Source of the DNA: JL08 sp039969355
Lineage (GTDB): Bacteria > Pseudomonadota > Alphaproteobacteria > Rhodobacterales > Rhodobacteraceae
Assembly (NCBI GenBank): GCA_039969355.1
Contig: JBDVOA010000005.1
Coordinates: 1 to 64,000, forward strand
DNA: 64,000 nucleotides
Direction of reading: 5' to 3'
A program made the position numbers and the translations under genes. The notes beneath the pieces were generated by a model, which searched no databases, had not been told where the DNA came from, and saw only the letters and a list, made by a program, of their open reading frames with translations. This document shows positions 62,654 to 64,000 of this stretch, piece after piece (positions within the stretch are counted from its first letter, which is position 1; every line of letters starts with the position of its first letter).

Positions 62654-64000
62654 TCATAGTTTTTTCCCTTCGATCACCCACATTGATTGTGGATAAGAGC
62701 ATGGCAGCGTTAGCCCGTGATGCATAAGATAGGTCCCCGAAACTTCTATATCTTTGGTTTTCAGTACTTGATTGCCACGGCTCAATTTGATGGCGGAACT
62801 TCGGTTTGCAAGCGAAATACAGTAGTTCCCTGCCGGATCAAGCCGGGATAGTCGCAAGGGGCGCGGTGATATTTGTTTTGACGTATCGGCCTGACCTGCA
62901 AATACCACAAACCGATGACCGTCGCGCGCGTTTTGTTGCTCTGCCACTACAGATGGATCAGCGCTGTCGAGCCTTAGAATGTCGGCGGCCATCATCCACT
63001 CACGGTTTTCTTTCCACCAGTGTGTCACATGCTTCAATACGGTCATTTCATGGGAAGTGAGTTCGCGCGGATCCATTTCAAACCCCAAGTGCCTTTGCGC
63101 GGCTACCCAGGCCCGGAATGCGATGTCGAGACACCGGCCGGATGTATGGCAAATTCTGGGTCCAACATGAGAGCCAGTGATCGCTGCAGGCAAGAATAAA
63201 GCAGCGCCTGCCTGAATACGAAGCCGTTCAAGCGCATCATTTGAATCCGAGAGCCAGACCCTCTGAGTGCGCGACAGAATGCCAAAGTCAATCCGACCAC
63301 CGCCGGATGCGCAGCTTTCGATTTCGACACCCGGATGTGACTGCCGCAAGCTGTCGATCAACGCATAGGAACCGCGTGTTTGGCTGGCATCCGGAGCAGG
63401 CAAGACACGGTTGTGGTCCCATTTGATATAGTCAATTTTGTGGTCGCTAAGAATGCCAGATATGCGATCGTAGAGAAATGCGCGCACTTCCGGCAGCGCC
63501 ATATTCAGTGCTTTTTGGTTGCGGCCTAGTATCTGATCTTCGCTGCCCAAAGCCCAATCCGGGTGCGCACGATGAATGTCAGAATCAGGGTTGATCATTT
63601 CAGGCTCGAACCAGATGCCAAATGTCATGCCCAAATCGTGTACATGCCGTATCAAAGGATCCAACCCGTCAGGATACTTTCGGGGGTCCACTTCCCAATC
63701 CGACAGTGCGCGTGTGTCATCGTCACGCGTTCCGAACCACCCGTCATCAAGTACAAACCGCTCAGCGCCAAGTTCAGCGGCGCGCGTCGCGATATCCATC
63801 AGCACTGGCAGTTCATGATCGAAATAAACCGCTTCCCAACAATTGTAGTGGACGGGCCGTGGTTTTTCTGGTTCTGGCCATGTGACAATGCGGTCGCGAA
63901 CATGCCTTTGGAACGAAACCGCGCACCCATTCAACCCATCAGACGAATAGACCGCATACAGCGGCGCTGAGTGAAATTCGGTTGCTGATTGGGTTTCCAT
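62654..64000 (-). CDS. Alpha-galactosidase, glycoside hydrolase family 36 (partial, 5' end outside the window)
   Basis: These 448 residues are the catalytic barrel and C-terminal sandwich of a GH36 enzyme. YIKWDHNR holds the nucleophile Asp, and WLSDSNDALERL holds the acid/base Asp; ESCASGGGRID and FVLDDGWFGTRDDD are family signatures. Full GH36 proteins have about 700-730 residues, so some 270 residues of the N-terminal beta-sandwich lie beyond 64000. The ATG at the edge is internal. It cleaves raffinose-type or melibiose-type galactosides and is the first seen gene of the leftward galactose operon. Confidence 0.93.
   Translation of the reverse strand: METQSATEFHSAPLYAVYSSDGLNGCAVSFQRHVRDRIVTWPEPEKPRPVHYNCWEAVYFDHELPVLMDIATRAAELGAERFVLDDGWFGTRDDDTRALSDWEVDPRKYPDGLDPLIRHVHDLGMTFGIWFEPEMINPDSDIHRAHPDWALGSEDQILGRNQKALNMALPEVRAFLYDRISGILSDHKIDYIKWDHNRVLPAPDASQTRGSYALIDSLRQSHPGVEIESCASGGGRIDFGILSRTQRVWLSDSNDALERLRIQAGAALFLPAAITGSHVGPRICHTSGRCLDIAFRAWVAAQRHLGFEMDPRELTSHEMTVLKHVTHWWKENREWMMAADILRLDSADPSVVAEQQNARDGHRFVVFAGQADTSKQISPRPLRLSRLDPAGNYCISLANRSSAIKLSRGNQVLKTKDIEVSGTYLMHHGLTLPCSYPQSMWVIEGKKL

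Overview
The window looks like chromosome of a marine Roseobacter-group alphaproteobacterium (Rhodobacterales). Evidence for this: the rpsA-ihfB-lapA-trpF-trpB block, the trpA/ychF divergent pair, the xerD/aroK/aroB block, alphaproteobacterial-type housekeeping proteins, many TRAP and ABC uptake genes and moderate G+C. This is inferred from protein resemblance and gene order; no rRNA gene is present. No insertion sequence, prophage, CRISPR array or plasmid function was seen, so the window reads as core chromosome with accessory catabolic inserts.

Layout. 0-4.3 kb: the 3' end of tuf, a copper-efflux ATPase with its CueR regulator, a DUF374 acyltransferase and tRNA-Trp(CCA). 4.3-7.9 kb: small accessory genes (acetyltransferase, secreted protein, dienelactone-hydrolase-like protein, SYLF lipid-binding protein). 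7.9-13.2 kb: rpsA, ihfB, lapA-like, trpF, a GNAT gene and trpB. 13.2-19 kb: an ArsR regulator with an ene-reductase sharing an operator motif, then a leftward set with DUF2237, a serine hydrolase, DUF2332, pth and rplY. 19-23 kb: sulfotransferase-like gene, lldD and trpA leftward, ychF rightward. 23-27 kb: a three-subunit molybdenum hydroxylase with its own MoaD-like protein. 27-32 kb: a TRAP transporter whose large permease carries an unusual 337-residue tail. 32-37 kb: rpe, DUF1045 and two nucleotide-sugar enzymes. 37-42.5 kb: tamA-tamB. 42.7-49.4 kb: a BMP-type nucleobase/nucleoside ABC transporter, a cytosine-deaminase-like enzyme and a convergent BKACE gene. 49.5-55.5 kb: CNNM/CorC protein, xerD, two conserved-looking hypotheticals, aroK and aroB. 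55.5-64 kb: GMC oxidoreductase and enolase-superfamily gene facing a leftward galactoside operon.

How the genes work together. The right end encodes a nearly complete De Ley-Doudoroff galactose route: alpha- and beta-galactosidase free galactose, an SDR is placed as galactose dehydrogenase, an enolase-superfamily protein is a candidate galactonate dehydratase, and DgoK and DgoA finish to pyruvate and glyceraldehyde 3-phosphate. The SDR has Asn where the catalytic Lys of YxxxK should be. The 42-49 kb cluster couples import of a nucleobase-like compound to a deaminase with an altered specificity residue (Cys at the position of E. coli CodA Asp314).

The most noteworthy signals are a 28-bp perfect palindrome that covers the ArsR start codon and recurs before the ene-reductase, the SDR Lys-to-Asn change, the CodA-like Cys308, the TRAP tail, a small membrane protein gene of 49 codons before the xerD neighbour, and a possible leader peptide coupled to tamA.
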